The notes beneath the pieces were generated by a model. The model did not search any database. It saw only the letters and a program-made list of their open reading frames with translations, and had not been told where the DNA came from. Positions 51,824 through 61,339 of a stretch of DNA of 64,000 nucleotides are shown in pieces. Within the stretch, counting starts at the first letter, position 1. Each line of letters opens with the position of its first letter. The position numbers and the translations under genes were made by a program. The DNA is from Betaproteobacteria bacterium (GTDB lineage: Bacteria > Pseudomonadota > Gammaproteobacteria > Burkholderiales > Burkholderiaceae), in contig RFMZ01000288.1 of NCBI GenBank assembly GCA_009927445.1, positions 1-64,000 on the forward strand. The letters are read 5' to 3'.

Positions 51824-52840
51824 TTATGCGGCGTCTAAATATTCAATATGCGTTGAAAATTCTTGTAGGCCTAGAAAATAAGTTTGTACTGCTTTCAGTT
51901 GTTGCTCACAAGATTCTATAGTGTTCATGTGATGGCGAAAGGTGTGCGAATCTCGAAGACCTTTGCAATACCAGGCGATGTGTTTACGTGCGGTTCGCAA
52001 GCCAACATACTCGCCATAAAACGCGTAGTGTTCTAGTAAGTGCTCTCCCATAATTTGCATCATTTCATTGATGGTAGGAGCAAGTAGATGATTACCCGTT
52101 CGTAAAAAATAATCAATTTCCCGGAATATCCAAGGCTTGCCTTGGGCTGCCCGTCCAATCATGACCGCATCAGCTTGCGTATATTTTAAGACTGCTTGCG
52201 CTTTTTCGGGAGAGTTGATATCGCCATTAGCTACGATTGGTATTTGGGAGCTAGCTTTAACTGCAGCAATTGTCTCGTATTCAGCTTCGCCGTGATACAG
52301 GTCTGCTTTGGTTCTACCATGAATTGTTAACATGGAGATACCGCAATCTTGGGCGATTTGAGCAATACGTAAGGCATTCTTATGACTTCGATCCCAGCCT
52401 GTTCGAATTTTTAGTGTAACCGGAATATTGCCTTGAGGGTAGCCAACGGCTGCGACAACTGCGCGTAATATTTTTTCTACAAGTGGTTCGTTTTGTAAAA
52501 GAGCAGACCCAGATGCGACATTACACACCTTTTTAGCGGGGCAGCCCATATTGATATCGATAATTTGTGCGCCGCGTTCGACATTTAAGATTGCCGCACG
52601 CGCCATCATCTGTGGATCTGCACCAGCAATTTGTACAGCGATTGGAGTTATCTCGCCCTCATGATTTGCACGGCGCAAGGTTTTTTCGCTGTTCCAGAGC
52701 ATCGCATTCGAGGCGATCATTTCGGAGACAGCATAACCGGCGCCTAATTTTTTACAAAGTTGCCGAAATGGGCGATCAGTCACTCCTGCCATTGGGGCAA
52801 CAAATAACTGATTCGCGATTGGGTAGGGGCCGATATTCAA
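51824..52840 (-). CDS. dusB: tRNA-dihydrouridine synthase B
   Basis: An FMN enzyme that reduces uridine in the tRNA D-loop. The 338-residue TIM barrel has VAPMAGVTDRPFRQLC, INMGCPAKKVCNVASGSAL (catalytic Cys) and the FMN-binding IVANGDINSPEKA and VMIGRAAQGKPWIF. The family start (MNIGPYPIANQLF) corresponds to a TTG at 52838-52840, not ATG, and no strong Shine-Dalgarno precedes it. It leads the dusB-fis pair. Confidence 0.94.
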   Translation of the reverse strand: MNIGPYPIANQLFVAPMAGVTDRPFRQLCKKLGAGYAVSEMIASNAMLWNSEKTLRRANHEGEITPIAVQIAGADPQMMARAAILNVERGAQIIDINMGCPAKKVCNVASGSALLQNEPLVEKILRAVVAAVGYPQGNIPVTLKIRTGWDRSHKNALRIAQIAQDCGISMLTIHGRTKADLYHGEAEYETIAAVKASSQIPIVANGDINSPEKAQAVLKYTQADAVMIGRAAQGKPWIFREIDYFLRTGNHLLAPTINEMMQIMGEHLLEHYAFYGEYVGLRTARKHIAWYCKGLRDSHTFRHHMNTIESCEQQLKAVQTYFLGLQEFSTHIEYLDAA

Positions 52841-52884
52841 AATTTATTTAACTGAGTTTTACATTCTGCAGAAACAAAACTGTA

Positions 52885-52948
52885 GCACAAAATGATTTTT
52901 GTGCCTAAATTTTAAGCATGGCTATGGTAAAGACTAGCCGTTTAGTCT
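52885..52948. repeat. Two inverted repeats upstream of dusB
   Basis: GCACAAAA (52885-52892) and TTTTGTGC (52897-52904) form a perfect 8-pair stem with loop TGAT, and AGACTA (52931-52936) and TAGTCT (52943-52948) a 6-pair stem. They sit in the 199-base gap between the ubiH-like stop and dusB start on the minus strand. The first could end the ubiH-like transcript (a weak T-rich tail follows on that strand) or serve as a protein site for dusB-fis control. Confidence 0.45.
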
Positions 52949-53039
52949 AGTGATTCATTTTAAGGTTTGCAAATAGAGGCCGAAGTATAAACACTTACTA
53001 ATTCGAGAAAGATCCTATTGCCATTACCTCTTGATGGGT

Positions 53040-54206
53040 TTAGCGTTTGCCAAACATCATTTGCCGAGCAAGGGCATTTTTTAGAGGGGGTAACCACTGC
53101 AGTGTGGCTAGGGCTAAGCCGCGCGCAGCAACAATTGGAATGAACTGTGCAGTAAATAGGTTGGCCATTAAATCTGTAATGCCGATAGTCATCTGCCGAT
53201 CACTACGACGTTCTTTTGCGTATTGGCTTAGCGCATTTTTAATGAGAGTACTTAGGTCAGTTGAATGATGTGGTTGGCGGGCAAACACGGGACCTAAACA
53301 GTTCGCTAAGGTGATTGCATCTCTTAAACCTAGATTTAATCCTTGCCCAGCGACTGGGTGAAGTGTTTGGGCTGCATTACCAATCCAAACCTCTTGGTCC
53401 TTAACGATATCTTGGCGAATATTTAATCCAAGTGGATAAATTTGACGACGATGCACATGTAGAAATTGCCCAATGGGTAGGCCAAAGGCTTTTTTTAATT
53501 CCTCTAAGAAAATAGGCTCAGATAGATTGTGTAATTCAGTAACGCGATGAGGACTAGCGCACCATACGAAATTAAGTGCCTGTGAGCCAAATTGGTGGGG
53601 TAGAAGGGCTAAAGGTCCCTCACTTGTAAAGCGTTCCCATGCTGTATTCGGTTCGATACCGGCCACATCTAAATATCCTACCAAAGCTGATTGATGATAA
53701 TTTTTATGGGTATCTTTAGCTACTTGTTGATGAAATAGACCGCCATCGGCATGGATTACACAGCAATTTTCTAGATGAACTTCAGGCGAGATCTCGTGGA
53801 AGGGGTTTTCTAATTGGTGACCGAACTTCCATTGAAAAAAAGGTGCCTTTGTAGCCTGCGTTTTCAGACTATTCTTGAGTAACTCGGTAATTTTGGCATA
53901 CTGAACAATATGGCCTAGGGCGTCTTGATTGAGTTCTGTGCGGCGCATTGTTGTTTTACCAAAATGGCCGCGCTGGGAGACATGGACTTGATGAATTGCG
54001 GGTACTTGGTTTGACCAAGCGCCTAGTTCAACGAGTAATTGTTTGGATCCCTCCGAAATTGCGATACCACGGTGATCTTCTGGTGGTGAAGGGTCTGATG
54101 CAGAATTTTTATCAAGCAGTATTAGCTTTAACTCTGGATTATTTTTTAAGAGCGAGATTGCACAGGCAAGCCCAACTGGGCCCGCTCCTTGAATTATGAC
54201 ATCCAT
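53040..54206 (-). CDS. FAD-dependent ubiquinone hydroxylase, UbiH/UbiF family
   Basis: A 388-residue flavin monooxygenase, probably hydroxylating the ubiquinone ring. It starts MDVIIQGAGPVGLACAISLL (Rossmann FAD loop), has the DG-like DHRGIAISEGSKQLLVELG region, and the FAD-ribityl motif IGNAAQTLHPVAGQGLNLGLRD (about 300-321). The subfamily (UbiH, UbiI, UbiF) is not certain from sequence alone. It overlaps the pepP end by 13 bases. Confidence 0.87.
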   Translation of the reverse strand: MDVIIQGAGPVGLACAISLLKNNPELKLILLDKNSASDPSPPEDHRGIAISEGSKQLLVELGAWSNQVPAIHQVHVSQRGHFGKTTMRRTELNQDALGHIVQYAKITELLKNSLKTQATKAPFFQWKFGHQLENPFHEISPEVHLENCCVIHADGGLFHQQVAKDTHKNYHQSALVGYLDVAGIEPNTAWERFTSEGPLALLPHQFGSQALNFVWCASPHRVTELHNLSEPIFLEELKKAFGLPIGQFLHVHRRQIYPLGLNIRQDIVKDQEVWIGNAAQTLHPVAGQGLNLGLRDAITLANCLGPVFARQPHHSTDLSTLIKNALSQYAKERRSDRQMTIGITDLMANLFTAQFIPIVAARGLALATLQWLPPLKNALARQMMFGKR

Positions 54207-55546
54207 CGCTCTATCTCAGAAACACTGACTGGGACGTCACGGGACAATATTTCAGGGGTCGTATCTTGAATGAGAACATCATCCTCGATACGAATACCAA
54301 TATTCCAGTATTTTTCAGGGACTTCAGGGCAAGGTCGAAAGTATAGGCCTGGCTCAACCGTTAAGACCATACCAGGCTGAAAAATTCGCCAGCCTTGATG
54401 TGGGTCGCCAGGCTCGCGGTAGGAGCCCACATCATGCACGTCCATGCCTAGCCAATGGCTAGTTCGGTGCATATAATATGGTTGATATAACTTTGCTTGG
54501 ATAGCTTCCGCAGTTGATCCGTGGAGATGATGTTGCAAGATTTTCATATCAAATAAACCTTGCGTTAGGATTTCTAGAGCCGCCTCATGGGGGTCTATAA
54601 AGTTCATCCCGACTTGGCACTGAGCAATCGCTGCTGCTTGTGCGGCAAGAACAATTTCATAAGCTTCTTGTTGTGCTGCGGAAAATTTCCCGTTAATTGG
54701 AAAGGTGCGCGTGATATCTGAAGCGTAGCCGGCGAGTTCACAACCAGCATCAATTAAGCAAAGATCACCGTCTTGCAACGTGGTATCACTCGCTCTGTAG
54801 TGCAAAATACAAGCATTCTCACCAGTGGCCACGATACTGTTGTAAGCGACAGATTCAGATCCGGCTTTTCTAAAGGTGTACAAGAGCTCTGCTTCGAGAT
54901 CATATTCTTTCAGGCCGGCTTGACTGGCGCTCATCGCGGCTAAATGCGCTTGCGCAGAAATTTGACCTGCACGTCGCATGATAGCAATTTCCTCGGCATC
55001 TTTAACCAGTCGATATTCATGCACGATGGCTTCTAAATCATGAAACTGAGTCGGTTTTTTAACGCCCTGCCGAACTTGCGAGTTCAAGGCGCTTAGCCAG
55101 GTGCGTAGCGATGCATCGACGTCTGCAGATGCTCCTAGCCGACTATACAGATGTTGATAGTTGGCCATTAAGTTCGGTAGACGCTCATTAACCTCTAGGA
55201 ATGGGTAGGCATGATCAACCCCAAGTTGGCTGATTGCTTGATCTGGCCCTAGACGAAGGCCATCCCAGATTTCTCTTTCCACATCTTTTGGCCGACAAAA
55301 AAGATGTGTAACTGCGCTATCAGGATTGACTTGGATGACTAATAAACTTTGTGGCTCTGTAAATCCTGTTAGATAGTAAAAATCACTGTCATGTCGATAG
55401 GCATACTCGCTATCCCTATTACGTAATGACTCTGGAGCTGTTCCCAAAATAAATACCCCACCGCCAGTTTGAGAGCGAATGGTTTGGATGAGTCGGGCTC
55501 TGCGACGGAGATAAGTTGCGGATTGGAAGTCAGGCAAGGTTTTCAT
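54194..55546 (-). CDS. pepP: Xaa-Pro aminopeptidase (aminopeptidase P)
   Basis: Cleaves N-terminal residues before proline. The 450-residue protein has an N-terminal AMP_N domain (about 5-135) and a C-terminal pita-bread metallopeptidase fold. Metal ligands are visible in LIDAGCELAGYASDITRTFP (two Asp), the HRTSHWLGMDVHDVG His and the two Glu in LTVEPGLYF and IRIEDDVLI. It overlaps murU by 4 bases. Confidence 0.95.
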   Translation of the reverse strand: MKTLPDFQSATYLRRRARLIQTIRSQTGGGVFILGTAPESLRNRDSEYAYRHDSDFYYLTGFTEPQSLLVIQVNPDSAVTHLFCRPKDVEREIWDGLRLGPDQAISQLGVDHAYPFLEVNERLPNLMANYQHLYSRLGASADVDASLRTWLSALNSQVRQGVKKPTQFHDLEAIVHEYRLVKDAEEIAIMRRAGQISAQAHLAAMSASQAGLKEYDLEAELLYTFRKAGSESVAYNSIVATGENACILHYRASDTTLQDGDLCLIDAGCELAGYASDITRTFPINGKFSAAQQEAYEIVLAAQAAAIAQCQVGMNFIDPHEAALEILTQGLFDMKILQHHLHGSTAEAIQAKLYQPYYMHRTSHWLGMDVHDVGSYREPGDPHQGWRIFQPGMVLTVEPGLYFRPCPEVPEKYWNIGIRIEDDVLIQDTTPEILSRDVPVSVSEIERWMS

Positions 55547-56328
55547 CTTTGTTGATTAAGAGCTAAAAGTCTATCAGGAGTTCCAACATCGTGCCACGCG
55601 CAGCGCAGAATTTCACCTTCAACCAGTAATGAGCCCATCGCTTTTCTGAGAATAGGTGCTAGGGCAGCCTTACTTGGAGGAGTAATTTGGGAAAATAAGC
55701 TGCGATGATAAATACCTGCCCCAGAAAAGGTATAGCGTTGTTGGGATAGGGCGTTATTGGCTAATTGATCATCAGAAAATACAAAAGGCGGATTGAGATA
55801 AAAATCACCTTGAGGGTGGTGTGGTGGATTTGGAACTAAAAAAAGATAGGCTAGCAGGGTAGGTAGACCTTCGGCGATATCTTCGCGAAGACGATCGACA
55901 ATATTGGTAATTTGATCAAAGGGAAAGAGTGGCATAAAGGTATCGCCGTTGATTACTAAGAAATAGTCTTGCGGCTGCATGATATGGAGAGCTTGGGCAA
56001 TTCCACCCGCTGTCTCTAGGGCGACTTCTTCGGCAGAGTATTGCACGCTTAAACCAAAGGACGATCCATCCTGAATCTGTTCTTCAATGCAGTGCCCTAA
56101 CCAAGCGTGGTTGATAATCACTTTTTCGAACCCAGCTTTTGCAAGGCCATTTAAGTGATAGGATAAAAGACTTTTTCCATGGATTTCAAGTAGAGGTTTA
56201 GGGACTTTATCGGTAAGTGGGCGCATACGTTCACCTCTTCCGGCGGCCAAAATCATGGCTGGAAAACTTCCCAAAAAGGATTGGTTCATCGCACTGATTG
56301 GCATGCTCATCTTAGAAAGTGAGGCCAT
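55543..56328 (-). CDS. murU: Nucleotidyltransferase, probable MurNAc-1-phosphate uridylyltransferase MurU
   Basis: In Pseudomonas, MurU turns MurNAc 1-phosphate into UDP-MurNAc to bypass de novo synthesis. The 261-residue sugar-nucleotidyltransferase has AMILAAGRGERMRPLTDKVP (about 24-43), the VINGDTF metal site and GAGIYHRSLF. The exact start is unsure: ATG at 56328 overlaps amgK, while a second ATG 13 codons downstream is also possible. Pairing with amgK strongly supports the MurU call over other uridylyltransferases. Confidence 0.88.
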   Translation of the reverse strand: MASLSKMSMPISAMNQSFLGSFPAMILAAGRGERMRPLTDKVPKPLLEIHGKSLLSYHLNGLAKAGFEKVIINHAWLGHCIEEQIQDGSSFGLSVQYSAEEVALETAGGIAQALHIMQPQDYFLVINGDTFMPLFPFDQITNIVDRLREDIAEGLPTLLAYLFLVPNPPHHPQGDFYLNPPFVFSDDQLANNALSQQRYTFSGAGIYHRSLFSQITPPSKAALAPILRKAMGSLLVEGEILRCAWHDVGTPDRLLALNQQR

Positions 56329-57331
56329 CAGGACGACTTACCTTTTGTGCCGCGTCCAAAATACGCACGAGTGGCTTAAAGACAGCGTAGCGCTGAGCCA
56401 CTTTTTCGGTATAGTGCAGAACTAGGGGCAGATCATTCAGATAGGACTCTTTACCATCACGGTGGTAAAGACGGGCAAAGATCCCAAGGACTTTTAGATG
56501 CCGTTGTAAACCCATCCATTCAAAAGTTTTGTAGAATTCCCCAAAGTCTGGATTGACAGGTAATTGTCCTTTTTTAGCTGCTTCCCAGTAGCGAACCAAC
56601 CAATCCATTTGCTGCTCCTCATCCCACTGGATATAAGCATCACGCAGCAGCGAGACGAGATCATAGGTAATTGGTCCGATGACGGCATCCTGAAAATCAA
56701 GCACGCCAGGGTTACCTTGCTCTAAAACCATTAAATTCCTGCTGTGAAAGTCGCGATGCACAAATACTTGAGGTTGATTTTTGGCATGATTGATTAAGAA
56801 CTGATTTATTTGATTTAAAGAATCTTTTTCTGGAGGGCTCAATAGATAATTGAGGTGTTTACTGAGGAACCACTCAGGAAAAAGGTCCAACTCTCTTTGC
56901 AATAAGTTGGAGTCGTAACTTGGAAGGCGGTTCGTTGGAGCCCGTAATTGAATTTGTATTAAGCAATTTGTTGCATCTTGGTAGAGTTTGGCGGCGGTAC
57001 TTTGATCAAGAGCTTCTAGATAGGTGGTTTTCCCTAGATCAGTTAATAATAAAAAACCTTGAGAGGTGTCCTTTTCGAGGATTTGGGGAACTGTAACCCC
57101 TGCCTCGAAGAGGGTTTGTGAAATCTGAATAAACGGTTGGGTATCCTCTTTATCGATAGGGGCGTCCATCACAATATAGGTTGGATTTTGCTGGGATGCG
57201 GCTTGAACTCGAAAATAACGTCGAAAGCTAGCATCGCTTGATGCTGGCACCAGTGAGTTCGAGTCAAGCATAAAAGAATGGGGGAGTTGACTTAACCAAC
57301 CCCGAATTGAATCTAGGCGAATATCTTGCAT
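56312..57331 (-). CDS. amgK: N-acetylmuramate/N-acetylglucosamine kinase AmgK
   Basis: Phosphorylates MurNAc at the anomeric position in the cell-wall recycling route. The 339-residue aminoglycoside-phosphotransferase-like kinase has the catalytic VHRDFHSRNLMVLEQG and the metal motif VLDFQDAVIGPITYDL. It overlaps murU by 17 bases and is divergent from lptD with a 34-base gap, an arrangement known from pseudomonads and betaproteobacteria. Confidence 0.92.
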   Translation of the reverse strand: MQDIRLDSIRGWLSQLPHSFMLDSNSLVPASSDASFRRYFRVQAASQQNPTYIVMDAPIDKEDTQPFIQISQTLFEAGVTVPQILEKDTSQGFLLLTDLGKTTYLEALDQSTAAKLYQDATNCLIQIQLRAPTNRLPSYDSNLLQRELDLFPEWFLSKHLNYLLSPPEKDSLNQINQFLINHAKNQPQVFVHRDFHSRNLMVLEQGNPGVLDFQDAVIGPITYDLVSLLRDAYIQWDEEQQMDWLVRYWEAAKKGQLPVNPDFGEFYKTFEWMGLQRHLKVLGIFARLYHRDGKESYLNDLPLVLHYTEKVAQRYAVFKPLVRILDAAQKVSRPDGLTF

Positions 57332-57340
57332 AATGATTCG

Positions 57341-57346
57341 TATAAT
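57341..57346 (+). promoter_or_regulatory. Possible -10 box of the lptD operon
   Basis: A perfect TATAAT lies 20 bases before the lptD ATG, in the 34-base gap from the divergent amgK. No convincing -35 is seen 15-19 bases upstream, so it may need an activator or be fortuitous. AGAGAG precedes the ATG as ribosome site. Confidence 0.35.
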
Positions 57347-57365
57347 AAAGGCGATAGAGAGTTAA

Positions 57366-59729
57366 ATGTCAAAATTGCGCCTTCCCACTAAACGTTTTTT
57401 TCTGAATCCTTCGATTCGAGGAGTAGGCTGTCTATTTTCGCTTACTTTGCTCTATCCAGGACTTTTTGTTCATGAAGTCCTCGCTAATGAGATAAAGCCA
57501 ACGCAGCGCCCTTTATCCTTAAAGTTAGAGGATCAATTACAAATAAACCCAATCACGAATGACGAATCCTTGATTTTTTCATCAGGTCAAGTGATAGACG
57601 GCGTGAATGATCGTGTAATTCAGTTAAAAGAAAATGCGGAGATCCGTCGCAATGGTAGTGTGATTAAAGCGGATGAAATCAGCTATGACTTAGATACTGA
57701 TATTGTTAATGCGGTGGGTAACGCCCGCATTAATCGCCCTAACGCGGGTTTTTCAGGCCCAAGGGCTCGTTTAAAACTCGACTCAAGACAGGGCTGGATA
57801 GAAAGTCCTATTTATGAACTAAAAAGTAGTCGAGGGTCTGGTAGAGCAGAGCGCGCTGAATTCTTAAATGAAGATCAAACGTATTTAACCAAACCGACAT
57901 ATACCACCTGTTCGCCTGATAATGTGGATTGGTATTTTGCCTCAAAAGATATGTTGATTGATGAAGAAAAGGACGATGCTTCGGGCAAGGATGGCACCTT
58001 ATATTTTTTTGATAAGCCGATTTTATATAGTCCGATCTTTTCATTTCCTCTGGGTGTGGAGCGTCGGTCTGGTTTTTTAACGCCCACTTTTGGCGTGAAT
58101 ACGAATACGGGACTTGATATAACAACCCCGTATTATTTAAACATTGCACCAAATCGAGATTTGACGATTTTTCCAAGGTACATGTCCAAAAGGGGCATGC
58201 AGCTTGGCGGGGTTTTGCGTTATCTAGAACCAGACTATTCGGGGATTTTTTCAGCAGAGTATTTAGCCCATGATCAAATTTTAGGAAAAGATCGTTGGGC
58301 ATACTCTTCCAAGCATGTTCAACGGTTTGATCAAAGTCTGATTGGGTATACCAATATCAATCGCGTTTCCGATGATTTTTATGCGGATGACTTAGGACGT
58401 ACCCAAGGTCAGGCGATTACACGGCAATTTGTTCAAGAGGCAGGATTAAATTATTCATTAAACGGTTGGAATTATTTGGCGAGGGTACAAAAATATCAAA
58501 CCCTACAACCGATTACTCCGGTTCTGTTACCTTATGATCGGGAGCCTGAGGTCAACGCATCATTTCGTAATTTGGATTGGTATGGTGGGACCGCAGTCAA
58601 TTTTATTGGCAATATAACGCGCTTTACGTATAACGGGCCTCTTGATCAAGTGGTTGCCGGTTCAATACCTACCCGAGGATACAACACAGCCGATCGGATG
58701 TTTATTAATACGGGCGTTAGCCTGCCTTTTTTAAATCCTGGGTTTTATGTCACGCCCAAATTGAGCGTTCGGGCTAACAACTATAACTTGACGGGTAATG
58801 CCAGTTACACCGGCTTAACGCAAAGTTTTGTGATTCCCACAGCGAGTATAGATTCTGGTCTATTTTTAGAACGTGAAGCATTAGAAATGAAGCCTATTTT
58901 TGGACGAGATATGTTACTTAGTATTGAGCCAAGGGCTCTTTACGTCTATACCCCTTATGTTGATCAGACACAGATTCCTTTATTTGATACAGCTTCTTCA
59001 GGTTTTGGTATTGCACAAATTTTTTCAGAAAATACCTTTGTAGGTAACGACCGCGTAGCAGATAGCAGCAAAGTAACGACTGGGTTTACTGCCAAAATAT
59101 TAGATGCCGAAACAGGTATTGAGCGGATTCGGGGTATTTTGGCCCAGCGGGTCGATTTGAGTGGGCAACGGGTTGGCTTATTGGGTAATCAAACTACCAA
59201 TACCAAGTACTCTGATCTTTTAATGGGCGTGGCGACACGACTATCTGGCAATATCAACTTGGATGTTGCCAATCAATATAATCAGGATTTAAATCGATCA
59301 GTACAAACTTCCTCGACTGCAAGTTGGCGGCCTGCACCGCGCAAGATGCTCAATAGTAGTTACCGTTATAACTTTGATACGAATACCCAAAAAACATCCA
59401 TTTACCAATATGAAATATCAGGGCAGTGGCCGGTTGCGCGATCGGTATATGCAATTGGTCGTTGGAACTATGACCGGGTCTCAGAAAAGACCTTAAATAC
59501 CTTGATAGGATTCGAGTATGATCAAGACTGTTGGGTTGCAAGGGTGGCTTTAAACAAGTATCTAAATACAACAAAAACAGAAACAACACAAATCTTTTTT
59601 CAGATCGAATTTAAGGGTTTAAGTGGCTTTGGTAATAATCCGATTGATATCATGCGACTTAACATACCTGGATATGTGCCGCTGAGCCAAAAGCCTATTC
59701 CATTGTCAAGATTTGAAACTTATGAGTAA
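57366..59729 (+). CDS. lptD: LPS-assembly outer membrane protein LptD
   Basis: The outer-membrane channel that, with LptE, inserts LPS into the outer leaflet. The 787-residue protein has a signal peptide (about 18-40, cut near VLA-N), an N-terminal OstA/LptA-like domain (about 75-180, with KADEISYDLDTDIVNAVGNA) and a large beta barrel with conserved SPIFSFPLGVERRSGFLTPT. Two cysteine sites likely to pair are at CSPDNVDWYF and DQDCWVARV. It leads lptD-surA-pdxA-rsmA. Confidence 0.95.
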   Translation: MSKLRLPTKRFFLNPSIRGVGCLFSLTLLYPGLFVHEVLANEIKPTQRPLSLKLEDQLQINPITNDESLIFSSGQVIDGVNDRVIQLKENAEIRRNGSVIKADEISYDLDTDIVNAVGNARINRPNAGFSGPRARLKLDSRQGWIESPIYELKSSRGSGRAERAEFLNEDQTYLTKPTYTTCSPDNVDWYFASKDMLIDEEKDDASGKDGTLYFFDKPILYSPIFSFPLGVERRSGFLTPTFGVNTNTGLDITTPYYLNIAPNRDLTIFPRYMSKRGMQLGGVLRYLEPDYSGIFSAEYLAHDQILGKDRWAYSSKHVQRFDQSLIGYTNINRVSDDFYADDLGRTQGQAITRQFVQEAGLNYSLNGWNYLARVQKYQTLQPITPVLLPYDREPEVNASFRNLDWYGGTAVNFIGNITRFTYNGPLDQVVAGSIPTRGYNTADRMFINTGVSLPFLNPGFYVTPKLSVRANNYNLTGNASYTGLTQSFVIPTASIDSGLFLEREALEMKPIFGRDMLLSIEPRALYVYTPYVDQTQIPLFDTASSGFGIAQIFSENTFVGNDRVADSSKVTTGFTAKILDAETGIERIRGILAQRVDLSGQRVGLLGNQTTNTKYSDLLMGVATRLSGNINLDVANQYNQDLNRSVQTSSTASWRPAPRKMLNSSYRYNFDTNTQKTSIYQYEISGQWPVARSVYAIGRWNYDRVSEKTLNTLIGFEYDQDCWVARVALNKYLNTTKTETTQIFFQIEFKGLSGFGNNPIDIMRLNIPGYVPLSQKPIPLSRFETYE

Positions 59730-59780
59730 GACACTTCCTAACTGATATGATCAACCTTTATTCTAGAAAGACTGAGATTA

Positions 59781-61316
59781 ATGAATGCGCTTTTACATAA
59801 AAATCGACTCTTTTTGACGACCATTTATAGCCTTTTGTTGGCTATGCAATGCGTAGTTCAGGTCGCAGCGCAAACTAAAGCGAAGCCAAAAAGTAATCCA
59901 TTACAGGCCCCATCGAGCGCTCAGTCAGTTGAGCAAAACACCAAGGTGATAGGACCATCATCAGCAACTACCGAATTAGTACCAGACCCTAGTTTAAAAA
60001 TTACTACGCCCGAAAAAGCCGCTGTTAATCCGGTAGTCAATAAAAATATCAATACAGATCCCAAAGAAATTGATCGTGTTATTGCGGTAGTTAATCGCGA
60101 AGTAATTACCTACAAAGAATTATTAGTTCGAGTCAGGTTGGTAGAGCAGCAATTACAAGAAGCCAAGCGCGCTGTACCTCCCAAAGATGTACTTGAAAAG
60201 CAGGCTTTTGAACGATTAATTGACGAAAGTATTATGTTTCAAGAAGCGCAAAATATGAATTTACGGATCCCAGATCCGGAATTAGACTTTATTATTAACA
60301 ATGTTGCCGCACAACAGAATTTATCCGTAGAGCAATTCTTAGCCAATATTAAAAAGGACGGCTTCACCGAAAAGAAATTCAGGGAGAATTTTCGAAGAGA
60401 CGTCGTTATATCTCGTTATCGTGAGCGTGCGGTAGAAAGTAAAGTCAAAATTTCTGATGCTGAAATTGCAGACTACATCAATATGCGTGTAGGGCAGGCT
60501 AATCCAGCAGAAGATCAAGAATTACTCTATTTAGCGCAAATCTTAGTCCCTTTGCAAGATGGCGTTAGTTCTTCGGATCTTTCTCAAGCCAGAGAAAAAG
60601 CCGAAGCGATTCTAGCTAAAGTGACTAATGAGGTGGACTTCTTGCAATATGCCAATGCTTTAGTGAAGACCGATAAATTAGTCCGAGTGCAAGATTTAGG
60701 CTATCGATCGATTGATCGTTTACCAAAATTATTTATTGATGCGAGTATGAATGTTAAAGCTGGCCAATTAATTCCTCAAATAGTAAGGAGTCCCGCAGGA
60801 TTTCATATTTTAAAAATGTTGGATCGTAAAGCACCAAGTCAGGATAAAACGATACAGATTATTCAAAACGAAATCAGGCAGATTTTGATCACTCAAAAAC
60901 CAGGCGTACTTGACGAAGATACGCAACGACGACTACGTAATTATCGTGATCAAGTATTATCAAAAACGGTTGACTTTGGGGATTTGGCAAAAAAATTCTC
61001 CGAGGATAAGAATACGGCTTCTCAACAAGGCTATATTGGCTGGGTTTCCCCGGGGCAATCTTTAGCAGAGTTTGATGTCGCCTTAGCTAATTTACGGGCT
61101 GGTAGCGTGAGTGACCCGATTCGTACAGAGTTTGGATGGCATTTATTGCAAGTGATCAATACGCGGCAAACGGAAGTTACACTGGCTCAACAAAAAGAAT
61201 TTGCTAGAGCGGCGATTCGTCAGGAAAAACTAGACCGAGCATATCAAGACTGGGTTCGGGAGTTGCGTGATAGTGCGACGATTGACTTACGCCCCCCTTA
61301 TACCTTACAAAAATAA
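59781..61316 (+). CDS. surA: Periplasmic peptidyl-prolyl isomerase/chaperone SurA
   Basis: Folds outer-membrane proteins, notably LptD. The 511-residue protein has a signal peptide (about 8-30), a low-complexity Pro/Ser-rich linker (about 31-88), an N-terminal SurA chaperone domain (about 92-225, with IDRVIAVVNREVITYKEL) and two PpiC parvulin domains (about 243-345 and 355-460, with GYRSIDRLPKLF and GYIGWVSPGQSLAEF). The N-terminal linker is longer than in E. coli. The 52-base gap after lptD suggests one operon. Confidence 0.95.
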   Translation: MNALLHKNRLFLTTIYSLLLAMQCVVQVAAQTKAKPKSNPLQAPSSAQSVEQNTKVIGPSSATTELVPDPSLKITTPEKAAVNPVVNKNINTDPKEIDRVIAVVNREVITYKELLVRVRLVEQQLQEAKRAVPPKDVLEKQAFERLIDESIMFQEAQNMNLRIPDPELDFIINNVAAQQNLSVEQFLANIKKDGFTEKKFRENFRRDVVISRYRERAVESKVKISDAEIADYINMRVGQANPAEDQELLYLAQILVPLQDGVSSSDLSQAREKAEAILAKVTNEVDFLQYANALVKTDKLVRVQDLGYRSIDRLPKLFIDASMNVKAGQLIPQIVRSPAGFHILKMLDRKAPSQDKTIQIIQNEIRQILITQKPGVLDEDTQRRLRNYRDQVLSKTVDFGDLAKKFSEDKNTASQQGYIGWVSPGQSLAEFDVALANLRAGSVSDPIRTEFGWHLLQVINTRQTEVTLAQQKEFARAAIRQEKLDRAYQDWVRELRDSATIDLRPPYTLQK

Positions 61317-61339
61317 TTCAATGGAGAGTTCCAGATCCT

